Origin: a virus
Length of the DNA: 26,954 nucleotides
Direction: 5' to 3' (one strand)
Virus record (IMG/VR): IMGVR_UViG_3300032238_000250
Span: 1 to 26,954 of that record
A program made the position numbers and the translations under genes. Below, one piece after another: positions 1 to 11,400 of this stretch (position 1 is the first letter of the stretch; every line of letters starts with the position of its first letter). Under the pieces are notes generated by a model. It made no database searches. It saw only the letters and a list, made by a program, of their open reading frames with translations, and was not told the DNA's origin.

Positions 1-1494
1 ATTAATTTATCAGCAGGGAGAACTATTAATTTACATTCGTCATCTAGAACAAATATTAATGCTATTGATGCTGTAAACATTAGATCTGATTCTACAATTT
101 ATTTTAGTGCTGATAGTAATCTGCATCTAAAAGCAACTGGTAAGTTAATGATTAGTGGAGACTCTAATGTTGAAATAAAAACACAGACTTTTAAATTAGG
201 TAGCACAACAACTGATATCTTAACAGGTGGCGCAATACATATAACTGCTACAGGTAATTTAGAATTTAAAGGATCAACTACATTAATAAGCTCTAAAAAT
301 AATACAGACATATTAAGTGGTGTTAGTACTAATCTAACCTCAAGTGATTTCCAAGTTAATGCTTCCGGTAGCGCAATAATAACTAGTTTTAGAACTCACT
401 TAGACACTGCTGGAAATGTTGTTGTTGGTGCTGGTGCTATACATTTAGGAGCTTCAGGAAACATCATTGCTAAGGGCGCACAGGTACATCTAAATGGTCC
501 TGCTCCTGATACTCCAAATACTGCTACTACAGCTAAACAAGCTAACGAAGCTACTATAGCAGGCGGTGCCGAATCTGCTCCTAAATTGGTCTTATTTCCT
601 GTTCCAGGTGTAGGTCCTCTTATTGTTAAAAGAGCACCTACACAGGAACCATGGGATCATCATGAGAATACTAATCCAGCAGGATTTACATTTGATCTTA
701 CTGACAGAGAATCATCGCAGATGCCATATGCCAAAGATGGACCAAAGATTGAAATTAGAAGTTCGTCAGACATTGAAAAAGTCCCTTCTGAACAGGGCGG
801 TAATGCTGGGTATAATGGGCAATCGAATGAAGGCGCAGCAGGCGGCGGAATTGGAAACAGTCGTCGACAATCAAAGCTTCCACCTGAATCATCTAATTCT
901 ACTACTGAAACTATTAACGAAGCACAACTTGCTAGGATGCCTAGTGAATGGACTAAAGACCAAGATTTCCTTAGTGCTGTACAAGCTCTTGCTAAAAAGA
1001 TGGGAGCTAAACCTATTGAGTTGCTTGCACTTATGAGTTTTGAATCAGCGGGCACAATGAGTCCTTCGATTACTAACAGTTTAGGTTATACTGGGTTGAT
1101 ACAGTTTGGAAATTCAGCTTGTGAGACATTATCTAAGTACTATAAGATTAATCCACCCTTAACTACTTCTATGTTAAGACAGATGAGTCGTGCTCAGCAG
1201 ATGGAATGGGTTGACAAATATTTTAGTTTCTGGATAAAAAATAAAAATGTAAAACCACCAATGACATTAGCACAGATGTATATTCTAGTAGCATTGCCTG
1301 GGTATGTTAATGCTCCAGCAAATGAAACTCTTGCCGGACCTAATGGTCCTAACTATCCTATATGGAAAGCCAATCCAGGATGGAGAATAGGCACTGGTGA
1401 TGTTATTACAAGAGAATCAATCGGAAATGCTCCACGTAAGCATATTCCTCGTGTACAAGGGCTGTTAGATAGAAACGGTGTAAAATTTGAATAG
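1..1494 (+). CDS. 5: gp5-like baseplate central spike with C-terminal lytic transglycosylase domain (5' partial)
   Basis: The frame is open from base 1, so the gene starts upstream; the ATG at 148 is internal. The first ~60 visible residues fall into gapless octads with a hydrophobic residue at positions 1 and 3 and often a small one at 5 (INLSAGRT, INLHSSSR, TNINAIDA, VNIRSDST, IYFSADSN, LHLKATGK). This is the pattern of the triple-stranded beta-helix needle of T4 gp5, and looser repeats continue to about visible residue 165. The segment around 631-720 (RAPTQEPWDHHEN, FDLTDRE) matches the conserved block after the needle in marine T4-like gp5 proteins. After a Gly/Ser/Asn-rich linker, residues from about 310 form a lytic-transglycosylase-like fold: catalytic-type Glu at 1042-1044 in MSFESAG, then GYTGLIQF. 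It probably cuts peptidoglycan during tail penetration. The N-terminal OB region, and any T4-type lysozyme, are outside the window. Confidence 0.85.
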   Translation: MNLSAGRTINLHSSSRTNINAIDAVNIRSDSTIYFSADSNLHLKATGKLMISGDSNVEIKTQTFKLGSTTTDILTGGAIHITATGNLEFKGSTTLISSKNNTDILSGVSTNLTSSDFQVNASGSAIITSFRTHLDTAGNVVVGAGAIHLGASGNIIAKGAQVHLNGPAPDTPNTATTAKQANEATIAGGAESAPKLVLFPVPGVGPLIVKRAPTQEPWDHHENTNPAGFTFDLTDRESSQMPYAKDGPKIEIRSSSDIEKVPSEQGGNAGYNGQSNEGAAGGGIGNSRRQSKLPPESSNSTTETINEAQLARMPSEWTKDQDFLSAVQALAKKMGAKPIELLALMSFESAGTMSPSITNSLGYTGLIQFGNSACETLSKYYKINPPLTTSMLRQMSRAQQMEWVDKYFSFWIKNKNVKPPMTLAQMYILVALPGYVNAPANETLAGPNGPNYPIWKANPGWRIGTGDVITRESIGNAPRKHIPRVQGLLDRNGVKFE

Positions 1495-1504
1495 GAGCAA
1501 TTAA

Positions 1505-1936
1505 ATGTCAATCCAAGGTTATAGAAATCCACAGATAGGATCTGGAAATACTTCAAAAATGTTTCTTCCAAGGACATATAAAGGATTTAGTACGGTTAGT
1601 ACTGATTCTATCAAAGGGTCTCTATATGATCTAGCTCTAATAAAGCAAGATTTAATCAATCAATTCCATATTAGAAAAGGTGAGAAATTAGAAAATCCTA
1701 ACTTCGGCACAATTATATGGGATATGTTATTTGAACCCATGACTGAACAAGTAAAATCTCTAATAGTTAATGATGTTACAGACATAGTTAATAGTGATCC
1801 TAGAATTCAATCAATTGAAACTATTGTTTCTGAATTTGAACAAGGCCTACAGATTGAACTAACATTGTTATATGTTCCCTATAACATACAAGAAAACATG
1901 CAATTTTCCTTTGATAGGAATAGCACTATGATCTAA
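1505..1936 (+). CDS. 25: gp25-like baseplate wedge protein
   Basis: A 143-aa protein of the GPW/gp25 family (T4 gp25 is about 132 aa). The hallmark stretch runs from about residue 40 to 90: DLALIKQDLINQF, then RKGEKLENPNFGTIIWDMLFEP and a helix beginning MTEQVKSLI. The C-terminal half (IQSIETIVSEFEQGLQIELTL) matches the family's beta strand and end. The first ~25 residues are an extension rich in Gly, Asn and Ser. In T4, gp25 sits in the inner baseplate and helps start sheath polymerisation; the old 'lysozyme' family name does not mean it is an enzyme. An AGGAG-type site lies at 1493-1497, just before the ATG and overlapping the gp5 stop, so it is very likely in the same operon as gp5. Confidence 0.92.
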   Translation: MSIQGYRNPQIGSGNTSKMFLPRTYKGFSTVSTDSIKGSLYDLALIKQDLINQFHIRKGEKLENPNFGTIIWDMLFEPMTEQVKSLIVNDVTDIVNSDPRIQSIETIVSEFEQGLQIELTLLYVPYNIQENMQFSFDRNSTMI

Positions 1937-1958
1937 TAAAACACCATATTTTAATTAA

Positions 1959-1966
1959 AATAAATA
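1959..1966 (+). promoter_or_regulatory. Candidate T4-type late promoter box upstream of gp6
   Basis: AATAAATA differs at one base from the T4 late consensus TATAAATA. It lies in the 52-base gap between gp25 and gp6. A start about six bases downstream (~1972) would leave a short leader that still includes the GGGA site at 1975-1978. In such AT-rich DNA a chance match is quite possible. Confidence 0.35.
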
Positions 1967-1988
1967 AAGTAAATGGGATGCTCGATAA

Positions 1989-4900
1989 ATGTCAGTAACT
2001 AGTCGCCAAAATAATGTATTTCTAGCAGAGGATTGGAAAAAAGTATACCAATCTTTTAAGAATTCCAACTTTACTAGCTATGATTTTGAAAATCTACGCC
2101 GTGTGATGATTGCGTATCTTAGAGAAAATTATCCTGAAGATTTTAATGATTATATTGAATCTAGTGAATATATTGCCTTAATCGATCTTATCGCATTCTT
2201 AGGACAGAGTTTAGCGTTCCGTATTGATATGAATGCCCGTGAAAACTTTTTAGAATTAGCAGAGCGTAGAGAAAGCATCTTACGACTCGCACAGTTAATA
2301 AGTTATAATCCAAAACGTAGTATTTGTGCCAACGGATTACTTAAGGTTGAATCTGTTTCTACAACAGAATCAATAATTGATGCTACAGGTAGGAACATAC
2401 AAAATATTGAAGTATTATGGAATGATATGACAAACACTAATTGGTTTGATCAGTTTATTAAAATAGTTAATGCTTCAATGATATCAGAAAATGAATTTGG
2501 TGTACCAGGTCCTAGTGATTGGGTAGACGGCATTTGGACTGAGCAGTATACGATTAACAGTAATATTACAAACTTACCAGTATTTCCTTATTCTAAAACA
2601 ATTGATGGAAAATCATATACATTTGAAGCTACAAGCACAATTGTTAGTACAGATCCAATTACAAAATACAGTATAATAAAAGAAGATGCTCCACTAGTCA
2701 ATAATCAAGTTTCCTTTATATATAGAGATGATCTTTCTGGGTATGGTAGTATTAACACTGGATTTTTCTTCCACTTCCGTGAAGGGTCATTACAACAACA
2801 AGATTTTAGTTTAACTAATCCTACTACTAATCAGATAGTTAGTGTAAATGATACTAATATCAATGATAGCGATGTTTGGTTGTATTCACTAACAGATACT
2901 GGAACTGAATCTACATTATGGACTAAAGTTCCTGCTATTGTAGGAAATAATATAATTTACAACAGTATTGACAAGACTATTAAGAATATTTTTAGTGTAC
3001 AGACAACAGCTAACGATTCGGTTAATTTAATATTTGCTGACGGTGTATTTGGTAATTTACCAAAAGGATCTTTCCGTTGTTATTATCGAACATCTAATGG
3101 TATATCTTATATTATTAATCCTAAAGATATGCGTAGCATTGTTATCAGTATACCTTATTCATCAGCATCGGGATCTTCTGAAACGATTAGATTTGTTGTA
3201 TCGTTGAAGTCATCTGTAACAACAGCAACAGCCAGTGAATCAAATGATGAGATTAGATTAAACGCTCCATCAACTTACTATACCCAAAATAGAATGATTA
3301 CTGGCGAAGATTATAATTTAGCACCGCTGGCTGTTAGTCAAAACATAGCCAAGATTAAATCAATTAATCGCACTTCGAGTGGAATTAGTAGAAATTTTGA
3401 TATTATTGATGCTACTGGAAATTACAGCACTACATCTGCTTTTTGTACAGATGGAATTTTGTATAGAGAACCAATACAAAACAAATTTGAATTTAAATTT
3501 AACTCACGTACTGATATTGATAATGTTATAGTAAATGAAATTGAGCCTATAACTAAGCTTCCTATTTTACGTGATTTTTATTATGAATATTATAACAAAG
3601 TTACATTATCAGATCCGTTTCCAATTTTTAATCAAGTAACTACTAGCTATAATGAAACCAGCGGTTATTTTACTAATAATATCGGAGATAAATTAAAGAT
3701 AGGTTCTTTTACTGGCGATACTATCAAATATATTGAACCCGGGGCTTTAGTTAAATTCACAGCACCTTCTGGAAAATCTTTTAAGAATGGTAAGATAGTA
3801 ACTACAAATATTACTGATTTAGGTCAAACAGATCGACTATGGGCTAAAGTAGTATCAGTAGTTGGTGATGGAACAGCTGATAATAAAGGAAAGTTAACAT
3901 CTGGTATCGGACCAGTAGTTTTCAATATACTGATTCCAACAGGTGCATTAGTTAATCAAATTATACCAAAATTTTTAGGATATATTCCTAAAGATATACA
4001 ATCATTAATGATGGATTTAATTTTTAATTATAAAAACTTTGGATTGAGATATGATCTAGTAACTAGATCTTGGAACATCATACAGGAGAGAAATTTAAAT
4101 CTTTATGATGGTTGGAACCCTAGTTCTTCTGGCGATAATACCGGAAATAAATTAGACAGAAGTTGGGTAATCGCTTTAGAAACTAACGGTGAAAAATATA
4201 CAGTAACATATAGAGGCTTAGAATATTATTTTGAATCTATTATTGAAAATCGTTTTTTCTTTGACGGAACAAGAAAAGTATATGATAGCACTACTGGTAA
4301 AGTACAGAAAGATAAAATTTCTATATTAAAAATCAATAATAAGCCCGATTCTACATCCGGATTAGGACTTGATTATCCTTGGCAAATTATTGGTAATACT
4401 ATTGAAAATGATGGATATATCAGCAGCAAAGCTGTAAAGGTTACTTTCTGGGACGACAATGATGATGGTATTGTTGATAATCCTGATGCTTTTGATTTAA
4501 TAGTTAATCCTAGTGCATCTACATTTGATGCTACAGACAACAAAAACTATGTAAAGAATTTTATTTTCTTTGAAAAATATACTACTGACAATTACGTAGA
4601 AGATTATCGATATATTACAAATGATGACGGAATGTTTATTATTAAAGATTTAGAAACTTCAATTGGTAATTTAATGTCATATACAGACGGTCAATTATTT
4701 TATTTTTATCAAAGTGATATGATAAAACAGTTTAACAAGTCGACAAATTCGTTAATTGTATCAATGGATTATTATGCTGTTATGGGAAGACAGGGAATGT
4801 ATTTCCACTACCTACATAATGCTGATTCAACTACTAGAATTGACCCAAGTGCTACTAATATAATTGATTTATATGTATTAACAAAAGATTATGATAAAAG

Positions 4901-5474
4901 CTATCGTCAATATCTCAACGGTGTTATTGATTCTCCACCATTACCTCCTAGTAGTACTAGTTTGAGATTAATGTATGGAAAAAATCTTGATATGATTAAA
5001 AGTCTTAGCGATGATTTAATTTATCATCCAGTTAACTATAAAGTATTATTTGGGAAAACAGCAGATTTGAGATTACAAGCATCTTTTAAAGTTGTTAAAA
5101 ACAACGAACAAGTTATAACTGATAATGATATTAAAGCAAGAATCATAATTGCTATCAATGAATTTTTTGTGTTAGATAATTGGGATTTTGGCGATACATT
5201 TTATTTTAGTGAACTATCTGCTTATATTATGAATAAGGTTACTCCTTATATAACAACTTTTGTTATTGTACCAACAAACAATAATCAAGTATTTGGTAGT
5301 TTACAGCAAATAACATCAGCACCTAATGAAATTTTTATTAGCGGAGCTACAGTCAATGATATTGATATAATTCCTGCCATAACTGCTACAAGATTAAAAG
5401 CATCGGGTTACATAGTAACTACATCAGTTGTTGATATTCACAGTACTAATATACAAAGTTCTACAAGCTACTAA
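1989..5474 (+). CDS. 6: gp6-like baseplate wedge protein, long form
   Basis: This 1161-aa protein is recognised by its N-terminus: DWKKVYQSFKNSNFTSYDF, LRENYPEDFNDYIESSEYIALIDL, GQSLAFRIDMNARENFLELA and RRESILRLAQLISYNPKR (residues ~15-115). All are typical of T4-like gp6, whose dimers form the ring that holds the wedges. QNRMITGEDYN (residues ~433-443) is the baseplate-J-like motif. The C-terminus (DLRLQASFKVVKN, NWDFGDTFYFSELSAYI, NEIFISGATVNDIDI) matches the gp6 end in marine phages. T4 gp6 is about 660 aa, so several hundred residues are extra, mostly in the middle (~480-1000). Residues 822-833 fit a 12-residue EF-hand-like calcium loop (DDNDDGIVDNPD). GGGA at 1975-1978 is ten bases from the ATG. 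Confidence 0.9.
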   Translation: MSVTSRQNNVFLAEDWKKVYQSFKNSNFTSYDFENLRRVMIAYLRENYPEDFNDYIESSEYIALIDLIAFLGQSLAFRIDMNARENFLELAERRESILRLAQLISYNPKRSICANGLLKVESVSTTESIIDATGRNIQNIEVLWNDMTNTNWFDQFIKIVNASMISENEFGVPGPSDWVDGIWTEQYTINSNITNLPVFPYSKTIDGKSYTFEATSTIVSTDPITKYSIIKEDAPLVNNQVSFIYRDDLSGYGSINTGFFFHFREGSLQQQDFSLTNPTTNQIVSVNDTNINDSDVWLYSLTDTGTESTLWTKVPAIVGNNIIYNSIDKTIKNIFSVQTTANDSVNLIFADGVFGNLPKGSFRCYYRTSNGISYIINPKDMRSIVISIPYSSASGSSETIRFVVSLKSSVTTATASESNDEIRLNAPSTYYTQNRMITGEDYNLAPLAVSQNIAKIKSINRTSSGISRNFDIIDATGNYSTTSAFCTDGILYREPIQNKFEFKFNSRTDIDNVIVNEIEPITKLPILRDFYYEYYNKVTLSDPFPIFNQVTTSYNETSGYFTNNIGDKLKIGSFTGDTIKYIEPGALVKFTAPSGKSFKNGKIVTTNITDLGQTDRLWAKVVSVVGDGTADNKGKLTSGIGPVVFNILIPTGALVNQIIPKFLGYIPKDIQSLMMDLIFNYKNFGLRYDLVTRSWNIIQERNLNLYDGWNPSSSGDNTGNKLDRSWVIALETNGEKYTVTYRGLEYYFESIIENRFFFDGTRKVYDSTTGKVQKDKISILKINNKPDSTSGLGLDYPWQIIGNTIENDGYISSKAVKVTFWDDNDDGIVDNPDAFDLIVNPSASTFDATDNKNYVKNFIFFEKYTTDNYVEDYRYITNDDGMFIIKDLETSIGNLMSYTDGQLFYFYQSDMIKQFNKSTNSLIVSMDYYAVMGRQGMYFHYLHNADSTTRIDPSATNIIDLYVLTKDYDKSYRQYLNGVIDSPPLPPSSTSLRLMYGKNLDMIKSLSDDLIYHPVNYKVLFGKTADLRLQASFKVVKNNEQVITDNDIKARIIIAINEFFVLDNWDFGDTFYFSELSAYIMNKVTPYITTFVIVPTNNNQVFGSLQQITSAPNEIFISGATVNDIDIIPAITATRLKASGYIVTTSVVDIHSTNIQSSTSY
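4452..4487 (+). other. EF-hand-like calcium-loop motif inside gp6
   Basis: Residues 822-833 of gp6, DDNDDGIVDNPD, have acidic or Asn ligands at loop positions 1, 3, 5, 9 and 12, Gly at 6 and a hydrophobic residue at 8. This is the canonical DxDxDG loop. No flanking EF helix pair is evident, so it is more likely a lone calcium loop of the dockerin or thrombospondin-3 type. Metal binding is inferred. Confidence 0.5.
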
Positions 5475-5493
5475 ATGGAGTTTTTATAGATAA

Positions 5494-8400
5494 ATGGCTC
5501 AAAATAATCAAGATGAATTTCCACTTCCTACTGGTTCTGAAAACCAAATAACTAGACGAACTGCTAGGCATCTTCCTAGTTTCTTTCGTACGGATTCTAA
5601 CAAGAAATTCTTAGGCGGTACATTAGATCCGTTAACTCAGCCAGGAAAATTAACTAGAATTAACTCATATGTTGGTCGTAGAGATATTCCAAATTATAAT
5701 TTTAGTGACAATTATATAGAAGAATCTACAAATACTAGACAGTATTATCAACTAGAACCATCATTCGTTTATGACGATACTGTTTCTGGTAAAGTTAAAT
5801 GGTATGCTGATTATGTTGATTATATGAACAGTTTAAAGTATTTTAATGTTTATACAGGAAACCATAGTAATTTAAACAAGAGTGAATCATATTCTTGGGA
5901 TCCTAATATTGATTGGGACAAGTTTGTAAACTACAGAGAATACTATTGGCTTCCTAACGGACCAGATCCAATAACTATTTACGGTGAGAATGAATCAATA
6001 GTTTCAACATATTCAGTAACTAGTCGTTTAGATAATGACAATTCTGTTTATATATTTTCTCCAAATGGTCTTACAGCCAATCCTCGTTTAACTCTTTACA
6101 GAGGTCAAACTTATAAATTTAGCATTAATACTAAAGGAAATCCATTTTGTATCAAATCTAGACCAGAGATAGGTGTAAGTTATTTTTATAATGTTGGTAT
6201 CAATCAACAGTTAATTGATACTGGAACTCTTGAATTTACTGTTCCATATGAAGCTCCAAGTGTACTTTATTATCTAAACAATAAAGATATTAATTCAGTT
6301 GGAATAATAGAAATTAAAGACATCAAAGAAGCAGCATTCCTTGATGTTGATCTAACGATATCTGGTAAAAAAACATTTACTAGTTCTAACGGTGTTGAAT
6401 TTATTAACGGACTTAAAATTAAATTTTCTGGTAATGTAGTTCCTGAAAAATATTCTAAAGGATACTGGTATGTAGAAGGTGTTGGGAGTAAGATTAAATT
6501 AATAAACACTGCTGATTTAAACACTCCTGTAACATATGGTACTACTGTAGAATCACCATTTGATGCGCAGCCATTTGACACATCACCTTGGGAAATTGCT
6601 GAGAATTATTCTGCAACTAAAGATTATATGGTTATTAATAGGGCATCAGTAGATCGAAATCCGTGGTCAAGAAATAATTGTTGGTTCCATATTAATGTAA
6701 TCGACACTACATCAAAAGCTAATAAACAAATTTCTTTATTTGATCAGAAACAACGAGCTATAAGACCAATTATTGAATTTTCTTCTAATATAAAGTTATT
6801 TCAAAACGGTTGGATTGCTAAACAGGATGTTGATCTCGTAGATACAAAAACAACAGATGTATTTTCAACTATTGAAGGTAGTACTGATTTTTGGATAGAT
6901 GAAGAAAAAATATATCCTGGATATCGTATTTTGTTTACAGCAGATACTGATAACTTAGTTGCTGGAAAAATTTTCAAAGTAGTTAAAATTTTTAATGCCA
7001 ACGAGAATAAGATGCAGATATCACTGCAGAGTGTTGATGACACAGAACCATTAGAAGGACAAGTTGTTTATGTTACAAAAGGAACAACTAATAAAGGAAA
7101 TTCTTACTATTTCCAAAATGGTGTTTGGTCTAAATCTCAAACAAAAACTAAAGTAAATCAACCACCGTTGTTTGATCTATTTGATGAAAATTATAATAGT
7201 TTTTCTGATATAACAGCTTATCCTTACAATAATTTTTCTGGTAATAAGATATTCAGTTATCAAATTGGAACAACTGGAAAAGATGATGATCAGTTAGGAT
7301 TTACGTTAGCTCATAGGGCAATTAACAATATTGGAGATATTGAATTTTCTTTTGATTTACAGAAGCAATCTTGGACGTTCCAGGAAAATAATATCTTAAA
7401 CACTGTGTATTCTTATACTGGATTTGTTAGAAAATATAACGATAATGCTAGTTTTTCTTACTCTAACGGATGGGTTCGTACCTATAAAGATTTAGAACAA
7501 CCCGTTGTGAGAATATTAAAAGTAGAGAGTGAAACAGATTTAGTTCCAATTGATGTATATGATGATAGTTCTAATTTAATTGGTTTATCAATAAGAGTCT
7601 ATTTTGCTAAAGAGAATGAAGTTCCTAAAAAAGTAGATCCTGCGACAATTTCATTTGAAGTTATACAAGGATACTATTATATAAAATTCTCTTCATTACT
7701 ACCTGTTAATTCTAAAGTTATATATAAGGTTAAATCTAGTGCTAGCAAAAATACCAGAGGATATTATGAAATACCTCACAACTGGCAAAATAACCCATTA
7801 AATGAAACTATAGATACATTTACATTTGGTGAAGTTTCAGATCATGTTAGTACTATTATAGATAACATATTACCTTTCAGTGGTAATTTTCCAGGAGTTA
7901 GTAACTTAGCTAACTTAGGACCAATATCTCAATATGGTCAAAGATTCTTACAACATGCTGGATCAATGCCTCTTGCTGCGTTTGTTCTAAATGACAAGCA
8001 TGCCAATATTGTAAAATCATTAAGATATATCGCTAAGAAATATACTGCTTTTAAGAAAGAATTTGTACGATTAGCAACTACAACAGCCGTTGACGGAACT
8101 ATTGCTGAAATAGTTGATTCTATATTAACTGATTATGGGTATTCAAAGTATGTTAATACTTTTGCATTTTATTATTCAGATATGGCCGCAGCAGGCGCAG
8201 CTTCTGTAAGAAATTATACTGTAGTTGATCCAAGGCTTCCAGTATTTGTTATCGATAGCATTTTTACACCAATGACTACTAGTAAAAGACAAATACTAGT
8301 TTACGTTAATGATGTTCAATTAATTTACGGAATTGATTATAATTTTGAAACTACAGATGCATTTGTTAAGATATTATTACCACTAACTGTTGGAGATAAG

Positions 8401-11400
8401 ATATTAATTAAAGATTATTCCAACACTGATGGTCGTTCATATATTCCTTATACCCCATCTAAACTTGGAATATTTCCAATTTATGTTCCTAGAATTTATA
8501 TTGACGATACGTTTGCTACACCAACTAAGGTCATAGAAGGACATGATGGTAGTATCACAGTAGCGTATAATGATTATCGTGATGAACTTATCCTTGAATT
8601 AGAAAAAAGAATTTTTAATTCTCGTAAGGTCGAATATGATCCAAGTATCTTTAATATTAATGATGTAATTGGCGGATATTATAGAAAAACTGATTTTTCT
8701 CCAATTGAAATTAATAACGTATTAATAGGAGATTTTCTAAAATGGAATTCTATAGCTGATTTAGATATTAGTAGCAATGAATATTACATTGAAGAAAACT
8801 CATTTACATTTAACTATAACAACTCTTTAGCACCAAATAATAGAGAAAATTTATATGGTTATTGGAGAGGCGTTTACAAATATTTTTATGATACTGATCG
8901 TCCACACACTTGTCCTTGGGAAATGCAAGGGTTTACTATTAAGCCTACTTGGTGGGACACAGTATATGGAGAAGCTCCATATACTAATGAAAATAAGATA
9001 ATGTGGGATAATATTGAAAAAGGACTAATTGCTGATCCGTCATATAGTAGGATAAATCTTAGATATGTTAGACCCGGATTAAGCACTTACATTCCTGTAG
9101 ATGCTGACGGTAATCTTCTTAGCCCACTAGACAGTAACTTAGCACAAAATTTTTCATTAATCAATGCTAAAAATGATTATACATTTGGTGATCAAGCACC
9201 AGTTGAAACTGCTTGGAGACGTTCTAGTGAATTCCCATATTCGGTCGTTGCCGCAATGTGCGTCTTGAGAGGAGCTGAATTTATTGGTAAAATGTGGGAT
9301 AGATTTACTATTAAACGAAATATAGCAGGTCAGATTTATTCTACAGTTTCGGGATTAAAAATACAACCTTCAAAATTAACATATCCAAATCAAGTAATTG
9401 GAAACATAAACGATACAACGGCTCCTGTTACAGTTACTTCCGGACTTGTAAATTTTATTGAAGAATATTTATTTGATGCCAAATATACAGACATAGATTC
9501 ATACAAAGAAACATTAAAATATTTAGATTCTAAATTGTCATATCGTATGGCAGGATTTACAAGTAAAGAACAAATAAAGATTTTACTTGACAGTCGCAGT
9601 CCAAACGCATCTGGTACAGTATTTTTACCACAAGAAAACTTTAAGATATTTTACAATAAAAGTACTCCTGTTGATACTGTTTCTTATAGTGGAGTTATTA
9701 TTGAAAAGATCGGAAGTTCTTATCCGCAATGGATTTCCGGACATCGTTATCATTCAGGCGAAAGAGTTTCATTCCAGGGAGAAGTATATCACTGCATCGC
9801 TACCCATACGAGTAATGCTAGTTCTTCCTCTACCGCGGTTCAACAGTTTAATGAAGATATTAATTATTGGAATAGAGAAACAATACCGAGAATTGGTTAC
9901 AAAGTTAGAGGATATGATTCTGAAAAAAACTATTTTGAAATATTTGGATATCGTAACAGTCAAAATGATCCAATTTTAAATGTTGGTGGAATTTCTGAAT
10001 CATACGTTGAATGGGTTGGAAATCAAGATCATTCTTTAGAAATTTTAACAGAAGCTCAAAAAGCAGTTATGATTTCTAAAAAGAAGTATTATACTAAAGG
10101 ACAAATAGCTAAAGTAGGCAATACTGGATATTACCGAGCTTTAATTGGTCATACTGCTTCAATTAACTTTAACGATGATATTTCAAAGTGGGTTAAATTA
10201 TCTAAGCTTCCAATCGTTGGAGGGGTTTCTGCGATACGTCGTTCTAGATTTGGAAAAATACCAATTAAAATTAATTACGGAACTATTTTTTCTACAGTAC
10301 AAGAAATAGTTGATTTCCTATTAGGTTATCAAAAGAGATTAGAATATAACGGATTTATCTTTGACGATTATAATAAAGATTTAGATGTTCCATTGACATG
10401 GTTAACAAGTGCTAAAGAATTTATGTTCTGGACTTTACAAAATTGGGCAGCTGGTTCTGTTATAACACTAAGTCCGTCTGCTAACAGAATAAATTTTGTT
10501 CCTCAAATAACTGCTTCAGTTGATAATACTGATACTGATTTTTATGATTATAGTATTTTTAAAGCTGACGGATCTCCTCTTAAAGCAGATTTAACTGATG
10601 TATATAGAGAAGGTGCTGGATTTGTTCTTAAACCATCAACTGAAGTTAATGATGGAATATTCCATATTAGAGCCAATTTAGTCTACAAAGAACATGTAAT
10701 CTTATTTGATAATGTTTCTATATTCAATGATATTCTATATGATAAAGTTCCAGGATATCGTCAAGGTAGATTAAAAATACTTGGATATAAGACAACAAAC
10801 TGGAATGGTAGTTTTACTAGTCCTGGATTTATGTATGACGCTGCCGAAATAAATGATTGGAAGCCAAATACAGATTATATGATTGGAGATATAGTTAAGT
10901 TTAAGAGCTACTATTTTACTGCTTTAGTAAAAGTATTAAGTAAAACTGAATTTGATTATACAAATTGGAAACAATTAACATCTCCACCAACTGCTGGCTT
11001 AATTCCTAATTTTGACTACAGAGTAGAGCAGTTTCGTGATTTCTATAGCCTAGATGCTAGCAGTTTTGATTCAACACAGGAGTCGTTAGCGCGACATCTC
11101 ATTGGTTATCAACCTAGACAATATCTTGCTAATATTATTAATGATGAAGTTTCTCAGTATAAGTTCTATCAGGGATTTATCAAGGAAAAAGGTACGCTCA
11201 ATAGTATAACTAAACTATTTGATGTTCTACGTGCTAGTGGATGGAGCAATATTGATGTTAAGGAAGAATGGGCATTTAAATTAGGTGAGTACGGTGCTAC
11301 TGATGCCTATACTGAAATAGAATTTTCGTTAGATGAAAAGAAATTTCTACATAATCCACAAAATATTAATCTAACACAAAACACTAAAGAATTTACAGAT

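Noticed and set aside
623-1036. Overlapping + strand frames at 623-1036 and 9587-9979
   Set aside because: They are shadow frames inside gp5 and the giant gene, with odd composition and no ribosome-binding sites or motifs.
660-1055. Minus-strand open frame opposite the gp5-like gene
   Set aside because: It lies fully inside a well-supported + strand gene, has no recognised motif and is explained by codon bias. The same applies to the other minus-strand frames, such as 6270-6581, 20530-20808 and 24531-24803.
148-1494. ATG at 148 as the start of the gp5-like gene
   Set aside because: The same frame is open from base 1 with continuing octad beta-helix repeats, and there is no ribosome-binding site before 148, so the gene starts outside the window.
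1505-1936. Lysozyme activity for the gp25-like protein
   Set aside because: The family name is historical; no catalytic motif is visible and T4 gp25 is structural.
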